Assembly: GCA_013140975.1 (NCBI GenBank)
Contig: JABFRV010000117.1
Span: 1 to 34,230, forward strand
DNA from: Saprospiraceae bacterium
Lineage (GTDB): Bacteria; Bacteroidota; Bacteroidia; Chitinophagales; Saprospiraceae
DNA length: 34,230 nucleotides
Direction: 5' to 3'
In this document: in pieces, positions 23,422-31,600 of the stretch
Position numbering within the stretch: the stretch's first letter is position 1
Layout of the letters: the number at the start of each line of letters is the position of its first letter
Notes under the pieces: model-generated
What the model was told of the DNA's origin: nothing
The model's database searches: none
Seen by the model: the letters and a program-made list of their open reading frames with translations, nothing else
Translations under genes and position numbers: made by a program

Positions 23422-24759
23422 TCAATAAAATTGAAGGTTAATATTTCCAACTGTAATCACATCGCCACATTGTAATTGCAAAGCTTGATTTTTATTAATT
23501 TTCTCTGAATTTAGAAAAAGTCCATTCATTGAATATTTCCAGAAAGATTGGCTATTTTCATTTACCCACTGGCCATCCCGGATAAAATAACTACCATTAC
23601 TAAATTCAATAGTTGCATGCCTTTTTGAAATAAAAGCCGTTTCAGGTTCCCTAATACAAATATCATTACAATTATTTTCAGGATCTAACCAGCCTAAACG
23701 TAAAACATTCTTACGACTCGCTTGTCGTAATTCTTTTAAGTTATAGGTTTTACCGATTTCTTCACCAGATTTAATAATTAAACTTTCAGTCGGTAATGAT
23801 TTTTGGTAATTATATGTATTAAGCCTTTCCAATTTCAGCAAAGCTGAAATTTCGTCAATATTAGCAGGTCTATTTGCTTGAATTGGATCAAGACAAGCTT
23901 CAAAATAGTAATTCCATTTATTATCAATATCCGGCCGCCACTTAGAAATTGGTGTAAATTTTTTTTGTAGAATTCGTTTATTTATTTCTCTAGGTGATAA
24001 TTGATAGTCTTCTTTGCTACCAAACGGAAGGTTTCCACCTGAAAGCAATTCATACATTGTAACAGCTAATGAATATATATCCATTTGAGGGCCAAGGTAC
24101 TTGAATGCTTTAGAGTGATCTAATTGTTCCGGTGAAGCATATACTAGTGTCCCCCAAACATCCCTTACATTACCAAGGAAATTTGGTTTAGTCATTCGAT
24201 TAATTTGAAGCCCATACCTTCCTGCTATATCAAAATCGCATAACTTAGGTACCATTTGATTATCAAATAATATATTTTCAGGTTTTAAATCTCTATGAAT
24301 GAACCCATTTCTATGTAAATCCCGGAGGCCATTTAAAACATTTGAAATTAAATTTTCTGAAGCAACATAATTATAAAACTTATTCTTATGTCTTGACAAG
24401 TTCCCATTTGAGCAATAATCCATTACAAGGTATGGATTTGAATCTATATATCCAAAGTTATAATTATTTACCAAATAGTCTGACTTAATTAATCCCGCTT
24501 TATAACCTTCTTTAAATCTTTGAACAAAATCTAAATGATCAGAAGGCTTCATTCGCCACAAGTCTAAAATTTTTAAGGCATATTTTTCTTCACTATATCT
24601 CAACTTAATTAAATAAACTGAACCAAATCCACCTTCTCCTAATTCACTAATTACTTCATACTCCTCCCCATTTGCTAAGTTCACAGCATCAGTAGATTGC
24701 AATTTAAGCCTTTTAGGAAAGCTTTCTTGTATTTTAATATTCTCGTAATATTTGACCAC
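23422..24759 (-). CDS. Ser/Thr protein kinase with C-terminal FHA domain (445 aa)
   Basis: 445 aa, no TM or signal, so cytosolic. Kinase domain ~35-310: GEGGFGSVYL (41-50), YALKI (K63), FIHRDLKPENIL (HRD 155-157), LCDFDIAGRYG, VYASPEQ (209-211) and NRPANI. The usual DFG is DFD (175-177); the metal-binding Asp175 is kept but the Gly is replaced, which may alter the activation loop. Residues ~328-445 are an FHA domain: VLRLGWLDP, SKRHATIEF (378-386), MNGLFLNSEKI (412-420) and GDVITVG. A kinase-plus-FHA protein can recognise its own or a partner's phosphothreonine and so act as a hub. It lies 12 bases after the Zn-ribbon protein gene and abuts the membrane kinase gene. Confidence 0.92.
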   Translation of the reverse strand: MVKYYENIKIQESFPKRLKLQSTDAVNLANGEEYEVISELGEGGFGSVYLIKLRYSEEKYALKILDLWRMKPSDHLDFVQRFKEGYKAGLIKSDYLVNNYNFGYIDSNPYLVMDYCSNGNLSRHKNKFYNYVASENLISNVLNGLRDLHRNGFIHRDLKPENILFDNQMVPKLCDFDIAGRYGLQINRMTKPNFLGNVRDVWGTLVYASPEQLDHSKAFKYLGPQMDIYSLAVTMYELLSGGNLPFGSKEDYQLSPREINKRILQKKFTPISKWRPDIDNKWNYYFEACLDPIQANRPANIDEISALLKLERLNTYNYQKSLPTESLIIKSGEEIGKTYNLKELRQASRKNVLRLGWLDPENNCNDICIREPETAFISKRHATIEFSNGSYFIRDGQWVNENSQSFWKYSMNGLFLNSEKINKNQALQLQCGDVITVGNINLQFY

Positions 24760-24771
24760 TGAATTAATATG

Positions 24772-25449
24772 CTATTTATAAGAAACTTTATAAAACTTAC
24801 TTTTACCAATTAAGATGACATCTTCATTTTCAAGGACAGTTTCATTTTTAATTTGAATAAATAGAGCTTGATTCGATGCTACATTTCGAATTGCTATTTT
24901 ACCATCTGTAAGAAATAATTCAAGATGCTCAGTAGAAGATATACTTTCATCATTTATGTCAAAGTCTTTTCTATTCATGGCATGAATTTTATTCTCTCCA
25001 ATAGAAAGTGGTATTACATTTTCGCTTACTGAAAGGGGTATTAACTCTATGGAAGTCTCAAGGCCTTTTAATTCATTAGATGAAAATTCAGAAATTTTAA
25101 CAGTTTTTTTATTTTGCATTATTTCATTTGGGATGTTTGAATTTAAAGAATAATTACAATTTGGACAAACACCTCCTGGTACTAAATTCAAATAATTACA
25201 TCTGGGACAATTAAACTCTTCTAAATTAGGATTATCTAACGGTCTTTGCCCTCCATTTTTTAAATTGTTAAATTCAGAGTCTTTAATTGTTTTTCTAATA
25301 TTTTCATTTGTAGTTTCTTTGTCAATACTCCTTACTGTTTTTTTTTCGCTAACATCGTTATAAACAATAAACTCAGATCCACCACATCTTGGACAAGGAC
25401 TATTCCCCAACATCTCGTGCTCATACGAGCATTCTTTACATTTTCTCAT
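24772..25449 (-). CDS. Double zinc-ribbon protein with C-terminal FHA-like region (225 aa)
   Basis: 225 aa, first gene of the operon, cytosolic. Two Cys4 zinc ribbons: C4/C7 with C19/C22, and C81/C84 with C95/C98 (CPRCNYLNLVPGGVCPNC). Between and after them are three short basic-Thr motifs: KKTVR (T38), RKTIKDSEF (T54) and KKTVKISEF (T116); an ETT (T46/T47) is also present. The C-terminal ~75 residues (LELFLTDGKIAIRNVASNQA, VLENEDVILIGKSKFYKV) look like a degenerate FHA fold without the SxxH motif. Layout (linker with repeated Thr sites plus FHA-like fold) recalls GarA/OdhI-type kinase substrates, so it may be the main phosphorylated target of the kinases downstream. That role is inference; zinc ribbon pairing is direct. 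Confidence 0.75.
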   Translation of the reverse strand: MRKCKECSYEHEMLGNSPCPRCGGSEFIVYNDVSEKKTVRSIDKETTNENIRKTIKDSEFNNLKNGGQRPLDNPNLEEFNCPRCNYLNLVPGGVCPNCNYSLNSNIPNEIMQNKKTVKISEFSSNELKGLETSIELIPLSVSENVIPLSIGENKIHAMNRKDFDINDESISSTEHLELFLTDGKIAIRNVASNQALFIQIKNETVLENEDVILIGKSKFYKVSYK

Positions 25450-25569
25450 TCGTAATTTGTTTTACATTAAAAAGCTAGCAATAATAGTTAATTTTATTTA
25501 AATTGAGAACATTAATATAGGTTCTTGATGGTTACTTTAGCTCTATTTAAGATCAAATTATCACTCTCA

Positions 25570-26097
25570 TTATTTACTAGCTACAGCTGAATGACAAGCC
25601 GGATCACAAGTATTACAAAGGCGATATTTAGTGACATCGCGATAGCGCGTCTCTTCTACCTGAACTGTTATTGTTGGCGCAGTTACATCCCATGAACTTA
25701 CTTCTATGTCGGATTGAAAACTATAATGATTGATTTCCTTTACAATTTCACATTGCTTGGTAGTATAGGCAGGAATAAAAAAGGTTTCTTCAAGTATGAC
25801 AGATTGCCCCTGGCTTTCAAATCTGGCAGCTAAAGTAAAATTTCCAGAATATTTACTTGAATTTGAAATAGTGCAATTTGCTTTAAGTTGTGGCAATTCA
25901 TCTATTAAGATTGCTCCTGGAATCCTCTGATAGGATAATCTTGACATTTGATGATCCAGAGTAATACTTTTATGTACCAATTCTTTATATGATTCTCTTA
26001 CAGTATAAGGAACATTGATGTCTTCACATTTATTACTACATTGTGTAAAGCTAATAAGGGCTACAAAGCAGATTAATAGATTAATTAATTTTTTCAT
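25570..26097 (-). CDS. Cys-rich lipoprotein, island paralogue 2
   Basis: 175 aa from the ATG at 26097 (MKKLINLLICFVALISFTQC, lipobox Cys20). A longer reading from 26190 would add a non-signal stretch and is rejected. The mature part is nearly collinear with the 174-aa lipoprotein at 4113-4637: CEDINVPYTVRESYKEL, QRIPGAILIDELPQLK, CTISNSSKYSGNF, QGQSVILEETFFIPAY, HYSFQSDIEVSSWDVTAPT and the terminal CNTCDPAC. The 5' leader and putative promoter are also conserved between the two copies. The gene follows the big operon's start on the same strand, 120 bp upstream of the Zn-ribbon gene, with no terminator seen between them, so read-through into the operon is possible. Confidence 0.8.
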   Translation of the reverse strand: MKKLINLLICFVALISFTQCSNKCEDINVPYTVRESYKELVHKSITLDHQMSRLSYQRIPGAILIDELPQLKANCTISNSSKYSGNFTLAARFESQGQSVILEETFFIPAYTTKQCEIVKEINHYSFQSDIEVSSWDVTAPTITVQVEETRYRDVTKYRLCNTCDPACHSAVASK

Positions 26098-26137
26098 TAT
26101 TTTTGATTTCAATTGTTTATAATGCTTATTGACGTAA

Positions 26138-26167
26138 CAAAGATGGGTAATAGGTAATATTGAAAAT
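26138..26167 (-). promoter_or_regulatory. Putative promoter of lipoprotein paralogue 2
   Basis: On the minus strand ATTTTCAATA (complement of 26158-26167) and ATCTTTG (complement of 26138-26144) lie at the same spacing as in the paralogue at 4678-4707, with the -7-like block again 41 bases before the ATG. Conservation of both blocks in a duplicated leader is the main support. Confidence 0.4.
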
Positions 26168-26345
26168 GACAAAATGAAATCACTACACATGTTTTAGCAA
26201 TAAACAGGGTTAAAAAAGCCACAAAGGTTAATAAAGTACTCTTCCTTTGCATTATGCTTAAAATAGACCTATACAATATGGATATTTTGCAAGATCGTTA
26301 AGAAAGGTTAAAATAATTGAACTTTCCTTGTTTATGACTCAACTC

Positions 26346-26490
26346 TTAGAATTCTATCCTATGAGATATCGACCTGGAAATATTCTTGAATTCCTCTTTT
26401 ATACCACCAATAACATAGCTCAACTTCATACTAAAATACCCGACTCAATACGTGATCTATCTAGTTTATACAGGTTGATTTCAAAAATGT
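26346..26490 (-). pseudogene. Decayed PH-domain gene (relative of 4977-5345)
   Basis: The minus strand reads GYFSMKLSYVIGGIKEEF then KNISRSISHRIEF-stop (26346-26441). It aligns with GYGNIIITGTGGTKEEF and QDIAKPITFRKKF of the intact PH protein: conserved GY, GG.KEEF, the I..(K/R).I spacing and R..F. Upstream, in another frame, is LDRSRIESGIL, matching NLNKIESVQVEQSIL with a short deletion; an in-frame TGA (26445-26447) separates the parts. The N-terminal part is lost. It lies just upstream of lipoprotein paralogue 2, as the intact PH gene lies upstream of paralogue 1, so the two-gene module was duplicated and one PH copy died. Confidence 0.6.
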
Positions 26491-26495
26491 TTCTT

Positions 26496-26717
26496 TTATA
26501 AGTCCAACAATAAAAGAGCAATAATTGCAACTAGAACATCACTCCACCTCCTGTCTGGGAAGGCTATCATAACGCCAACTACCAAGAAATACGCCAATGA
26601 TAACGATGCAGATAAAAAAGCGCTAATTGCGAAAATATTTAAGTTTTGTCTGATAAAAAAATATATTTTAAGTCTTTTTAAAACTCTTAATCTATTCAAT
26701 ATTAGAGATTTATGCAA
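26496..26717 (-). CDS. Possible small membrane protein (73 aa)
   Basis: 73 codons: a basic N-terminus (NRLRVLKRLKIYFFIRQ) followed by two hydrophobic helices (FAISAFLSASLSLAYFLVVG and VLVAIIALLLLDL) separated by AFPDRRWSD. The pattern could be a genuine two-helix membrane peptide. It sits inside a region of decayed genes, immediately upstream of the PH-domain remnant, and nothing else supports it, so it may be a fragment of a former larger gene. No family recognised. Confidence 0.35.
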   Translation of the reverse strand: MHKSLILNRLRVLKRLKIYFFIRQNLNIFAISAFLSASLSLAYFLVVGVMIAFPDRRWSDVLVAIIALLLLDL

Positions 26718-27056
26718 TTAAATCATGATAATCAACAAAAAAAAAGGCAATAACTCAATAATGGTTAATTTGATAATAGCGAAGCTAATATAAGACACAT
26801 ATATTACTCGAAAATCCATACTTAGTCGTAATAAACCAAATTGCGCTATTGAATGACTTGGATACTTGGACCTCTTCGGTCCGGGTAGAGGTATTACCTA
26901 GAATGGTCTTCTGTTCTACAATTTAATGGCACATACATATCGCGGTCTGTGACATAAGCTTTTTATACAGCCTCAATCCTCCGTCACCAAACTTGTAAGT
27001 TCAAATATTCTATGTAAAACGGTTTAAAAATTCTTGAAAAGACATAAATCGAGTTA
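26718..27056. other. Gene-free stretch with possible decayed coding sequence
   Basis: 339 bases with no supportable gene. It contains a GC-rich hairpin (ACCTCT/AGAGGT, 26870-26892, with a nested GGACC/GGTCC) and short coding-like minus-strand fragments such as FGDGGLRLYKKLMSQTA around 26940-26995. I read it as gene debris; function not seen. Confidence 0.4.
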
Positions 27057-27608
27057 TTAGTTTTTGCTGACCTTATCTGCCTGCACACAAGCTTCATCAC
27101 AACTATTGCAAAGGCGGTATCGAATCTCTTCCCGATATTTGGTACTCACTTCCGTGATCTGCACTGTTGGGGCGATGATTTCAAACTTTTTAACAGAAAA
27201 CTGGTCTTTACAATCATAATGATCGATTTCCTGATGGATCTTTATTTGCTTGCTCATGCCGGCTGGGATGAATGCAGAACTTAAGCCTATTATTTCTTGG
27301 TCAATACATTCCCAGGTAACAGAAAAACCAAAATTGCCGTCATGCTTAGAAATATTGCTCACAGTAATTGAAGCAAATAAGATGGGTCTTCTTTCAACAA
27401 ACCTTAATAATGAAGACAATTCAGGAGGCGGTATTCCAGGAAACCTATCATCGATCAATGTGCTTGTCTTGTAGTTAAGACTCACATTTTTAAGAATGGA
27501 CTCTGTAAAAGGGACTTTGACAGCATATGGAACTTGTATATTTTTACAGTCGTCTTTGCAACTTTGCAACATGCTAATGATAAGAATTAAGATGAAATAA
27601 TTTTTCAT
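27057..27608 (-). CDS. Cys-rich lipoprotein, island paralogue 3 (diverged)
   Basis: 183 aa from the ATG at 27608 (MKNYFILILIISMLQSC, lipobox C17). A 241-aa reading from 27782 adds 58 residues before the signal peptide and is rejected. The family pattern is recognisable although only partly identical: DCKNIQVPYAVKVPFTESIL, DDRFPGIPPPEL, ISKHDGNFGFSV, SSAFIPAGMSKQIKIHQEID, APTVQITEVSTKYREEIRYR and the terminal C-x2-C-x3-C (CNSCDEAC). Compared with paralogues 1 and 2 it has an insertion after PPPEL. It is the first downstream gene after the two-component pair, 319 bp away, in the same orientation. Confidence 0.75.
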   Translation of the reverse strand: MKNYFILILIISMLQSCKDDCKNIQVPYAVKVPFTESILKNVSLNYKTSTLIDDRFPGIPPPELSSLLRFVERRPILFASITVSNISKHDGNFGFSVTWECIDQEIIGLSSAFIPAGMSKQIKIHQEIDHYDCKDQFSVKKFEIIAPTVQITEVSTKYREEIRYRLCNSCDEACVQADKVSKN

Positions 27609-27927
27609 TTTCTTTATATTTGAATATGCAAATGTCCAAATTACCAAACCTTTAATAATATAATATACAATTAATCCTGTATTATTGGCAATGAAAGACC
27701 ATAAATAAGGTATAAATAATTTTAATCTCTTCTTAACTGATTTAATTAAAACAAAATCAGAATTAAACTTACCCACCATCACAGGGCTCTTTTCAAGAAA
27801 ACTTTCAAATGTTACTGAAGATGAGATATTTGAATAAAGTTAATTCAATGCAATAGAATTATTCTAATTCATATTTATAATACTTATCATTTTCCTTTTG
27901 AATTATATAGCTATCAACTATAAGCAT
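27609..27927. other. Intergenic leader upstream of lipoprotein paralogue 3
   Basis: 319 bases. The minus strand holds an open frame that would extend paralogue 3 upstream (27609-27782), but it precedes a good signal peptide and looks non-coding. It is AT-rich; a promoter for paralogue 3 is expected here but I cannot fix it. No hairpin terminator after the LytTR gene is evident. Confidence 0.4.
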
Positions 27928-28689
27928 TCATGTTTTAATAATCTTCAATAATTCACTATAATAGCTATCGCCAATCCCTAGATGCTTTTCTTTTCCTAGG
28001 CGCATAATTAAAGCCGTGCGTTCTTCTTTATTTACTTTTCTCAGATGGTCTAAGTTAATAACTACATCTCTGCTTATTCGGATAAACTTCCCTTTGGGTA
28101 ATTGTTCTGTAATTTTATTAAGCGTAAGATCCACCAAGTGATTATCAGAATCCGTCACATAATAAGATCCGCCATTACCTGCAACTTCAATCCATAGAAT
28201 TTCAGAGTATGATAATTTAATATAGTGTTCGCCACTTTTAATAAATAAGTGATGTTGGGTGCTGTTATTAGCTTCTTCCGTTTTGCTTGTAGTATTAAGC
28301 TTTGTTTTAAGTAAATGCAAAGCTTCTGCAAATCTTTCTTCCCATTCATCAACAAAAGGTTTTTCAATAAACTTAATCACAAAATCGCCATATTCATTTA
28401 TAATTCTTGTTCCATATTCAGGGTGTCCGCTAATAAAAACAAGGAATGGTATTTTCACGCCATTCATTTTAAGTTTTAGAAATACTTCAGTTATCACATT
28501 TCCACCTGCAATCGAAATATCTGAAAACACTACATCTGGTTGATGTTTAATAATTAATTTATATGCATCCACAGTGTTATCTGCACTTCCTTTGACTTCA
28601 AACTCTTCAAAGGATTGTATACATTCTGTAACAAACTTCAGTATTGACGGATCATCCTCAAAGGCTAGAGCAGAAATTTTGTTTATCAT
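27928..28689 (-). CDS. LytTR-family response regulator
   Basis: 253 aa. Receiver domain ~3-120: acidic pocket E11-D12-D13, phosphoacceptor D57 (DVVFSDISI), switch residue S87 (VFISGHPE) and K110 (FIEKPF). LytTR DNA-binding domain ~145-253: HLFIKSGEHYIKLSYSEILW, then YYVTDSDNHLVDLTLNKI and FIRISRDVVINLDHLRKV. It binds DNA as a transcription activator once phosphorylated. The ATG is 2 bases after the stop of the sensor-kinase gene, so the pair is co-transcribed and should form one two-component system. Its target promoters cannot be read; the island's own genes are the natural candidates, but that is inference. Confidence 0.93.
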   Translation of the reverse strand: MINKISALAFEDDPSILKFVTECIQSFEEFEVKGSADNTVDAYKLIIKHQPDVVFSDISIAGGNVITEVFLKLKMNGVKIPFLVFISGHPEYGTRIINEYGDFVIKFIEKPFVDEWEERFAEALHLLKTKLNTTSKTEEANNSTQHHLFIKSGEHYIKLSYSEILWIEVAGNGGSYYVTDSDNHLVDLTLNKITEQLPKGKFIRISRDVVINLDHLRKVNKEERTALIMRLGKEKHLGIGDSYYSELLKIIKT

Positions 28690-28691
28690 AA

Positions 28692-31600
28692 TTATTCAAT
28701 ATTAAAGTTATAATTTTTTGGAATTTTTACATGAACTCTAGTTCCAAATTGGACTCCGTTTTCTTGAAAAATATTATCATCGTACCAAAGTTCCAAATTT
28801 AATTCATTTTTTTCATTAAATATTTCTATTAATTCTTCAAGCATTTTTACCCCTCTTTGAGTACCTGAAGATCGAAGTATTTTAGCTTGTTCTCTACCAA
28901 CACCATTATCCTCAATTATAAAATGCAAGTAATTTGGTTCTTCCTCCAGTATCAATTTAATAATTCCCACTTTGTTTATTAGATGTTTTACACCATGTTC
29001 ACATGCATTTTCAAAATGGGATTGAAGGCACATTAGGGGTACATCATACTTCAAAAATGGCATTAAAGATTCTGGATCAGGTAAAATGTAGTCAAGTTTT
29101 GGAAAAAAACGTTCTTTTTGGATGAACATATAGTTTTTCACAAGTAACATTTCATTTTCAAGCTTATGGTAAGGTTTTCCTTCTTTGGTATTATCAAAGA
29201 CCAATTTAATATTTTGTGATAGCTTTCCTATTATCCGTGTTACAATTTTATCACTACTTGTTCTTATCTGAACCCAACTCAATACATTTTTAATGAAATG
29301 AGGATTTAGCTGACTGATAATAGCTTGAATTTGAAGATTGCTGCGTTCTTTTTTTGCAACTAACTTTTCATATTCTAAATTAAGAAGAGATACTTTTTGT
29401 TTATTGACCTCCAATTGCTTGATATAAATGTAAAAAAGACTAAACACCATTGAGCCACCTATAATCCACCATAACCATTTGCTTTCCCACCAAAAAGACT
29501 TAATCGTGAATACCATTTCAATTGGAACAGACTCAATATTTCCGTTTTTAACTGCCTTAATCTGGACTTTGTGTTTTCCAGGACGTAAATTTATTAATTC
29601 TAATTTAGATTTATTGGAGTTGAATATCCATTCAAAATGATCGACCTTGTAATGATAAGTTAGATTTGGATAAATATAATTGATATTATCCACATAGGTT
29701 TGAATAAAAAAAGCACTTGCCCCGGCATCTAATTCTAAGAACTCAAAATTATAATCTATTTTTTTATCCAAGACCTGAACATAATCAATAGCTAAAATTG
29801 GAACCACAGTATCGACTATATATTTATTATATTCAAAACAAACAACTTTTTCGCTACCAGCCAACCACAACTCCTTTCTGTTATCATCAAAATAAAAACT
29901 GTTTTGACTAACAGCTCCTCCTGAGTACCCATAGTCATTGTTTAAAGATTGGATACTTATCTTATCATTATAGTAAGACTTAAGATCTAATAAATATAAC
30001 CCAGTTGAATTCCCAACATACAGTGTGGAGTCTTTTACTTTAATGCATCCGACTAAGCTGGTACCTATAATATCAGGCGATATATGCTTTAGAATCTGAT
30101 CAAGATTAGTGTTTTTTATACTCCAATTGTCTGCCTTAGCAAAATACACCCCATTGTCAGTGCCAATCCAAATATTTCCATAGTAGTCATTTGTCATACA
30201 TAAAGAACCGGGAATAAAAAAGGAATCTTGTTTCATATAGCTCATAATAGTATCATGAGCTTTGTCATACACTCCAATTCCCTGGGACAACCTTCCAAAC
30301 CACAAATTATCATTATTATCTTCACACACAGTTAATACATTCAAGAATTTTAACCCTTTATCAACCCCTATTTTAATAAAATTATTTGGAGTGTCAACAA
30401 TGGGATCACTTTTTGATATCCAAATACCTTCATTATTTCCCATTCCTAATACAATTTGACCTTTTCTATTTTTTGTGGTAAAAAATGACAAATGACCCTT
30501 GTTTATTAGCTTAAATTTATTTGGAGACTTTACCACCAAAATACCCGGCTTGGGTCCAGAAACATTAAAATTAACCTGACCCTTGCTATCTAGGAATGAA
30601 CAATCAAGAAATGCTTTGAATTGTTGATTAATTTGAGTGCATGGAATAATTTGATGTCCGTTATAATATGCCATCCCATCTTTTGCAGAAGAAAACCAAA
30701 CATTGGAATTGGAATCCATCAATATACTGGTTATGTTAGGAGGCATGAAAGATTCATTATTGACAAATTCTTTCATTTGCGTCAATACTTTCACAAAATT
30801 TTGGGCACACATCCCCCACAAATTTCCAGCTTTATCAATTAGTACTTTTTCAATCGCATAATGATGTTTGATGGTATATTCCTTTAATAACAATAAGTTT
30901 TTATTAAATATTTGTATTACTTGAATTTCTTTTGATTTAGAATAAGCTAAAATAACTTCATTTCCTTTTATGCCAAAATATGTAATTAACCCTGGGCATT
31001 TTACATGTAATTGAGCAGTTTTACTTTTACAGTTTTCAAGACAATTGCTTTTTATTTCATTCTTATGATTATAAAAAAAAGTATTTCCTAATATAAAACC
31101 AAATAAATGACTATAATCATTAATTATTTTACAATGAAAATTAATTTTATTTTTATTTAAAATGAAAATGCTATCAGAAGATTGAAAAACAAATTTAGTA
31201 AAATCTTGATTTGTATACCTAACATAAGAAATAACAGATTTCTCATGTTTTGGAAAGTCAATTTGGATTAAAGTATCAAGTTTTTCATCATATTTTAAAA
31301 GACCCGCTGTTGAAGAACCAAATACTACATTTTGAACCCTAGGATCAAAAACTACATAGTTAAAATATTCGACCTTGTAATTACCCGTCCTAAAATTCTT
31401 AAATTTAGGTTTTCTAATTATTGAAAACCCCCTTTCTGCAGATCCTGTCCAAATTCTCCCTTCTTTATCTTCAATTATTTGGATGGCTTGATTGCTCGCT
31501 AAGCCATCTTTTGCAGAGTAATTTTGAAATTGATTTCCATCAAATTTTATTACCCCATGAGCATATGTACCAACCCAAATAAATCCTTTTTTATCTATTA

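Larger units (their letters stand above)
8187..25449 (-). other. Probable 14-gene operon: Ser/Thr phospho-signalling plus T9SS surface fibres
   Basis: Fourteen co-directional genes are packed with gaps, in transcription order, of 12, 1, 10, 31, 9, -1, 18, -4, 27, 66, 56, 2 and 17 bases. Two junctions overlap (TAATG at 17687-17691, ATGA at 16361-16364). No internal hairpin terminator stands out. Order: Zn-ribbon/FHA-like, STK-FHA, STK-TM, FHA-TM-protease, secreted unknown, PP2C-TM, lipoprotein, secreted unknown, TSP3 secreted protein, S74 fibre, type-B cargo, type-B cargo, fibre, PorP/SprF. The slightly wider gaps around 12530 and 15221 could hide secondary promoters. Confidence 0.7.

Noticed and set aside
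20267-24759. Type VI secretion locus
   Set aside because: Kinase, FHA and phosphatase genes recall T6SS control, but no sheath, tube, baseplate, membrane-complex or ClpV gene is present in the window.
26098-26190. N-terminal extension of lipoprotein paralogue 2
   Set aside because: The signal peptide starts at 26097, and the upstream stretch contains the promoter-like blocks shared with paralogue 1.
27609-27782. N-terminal extension of lipoprotein paralogue 3
   Set aside because: A proper lipoprotein signal begins at the ATG at 27608, aligned with the paralogues; the extension has no homologue in them.
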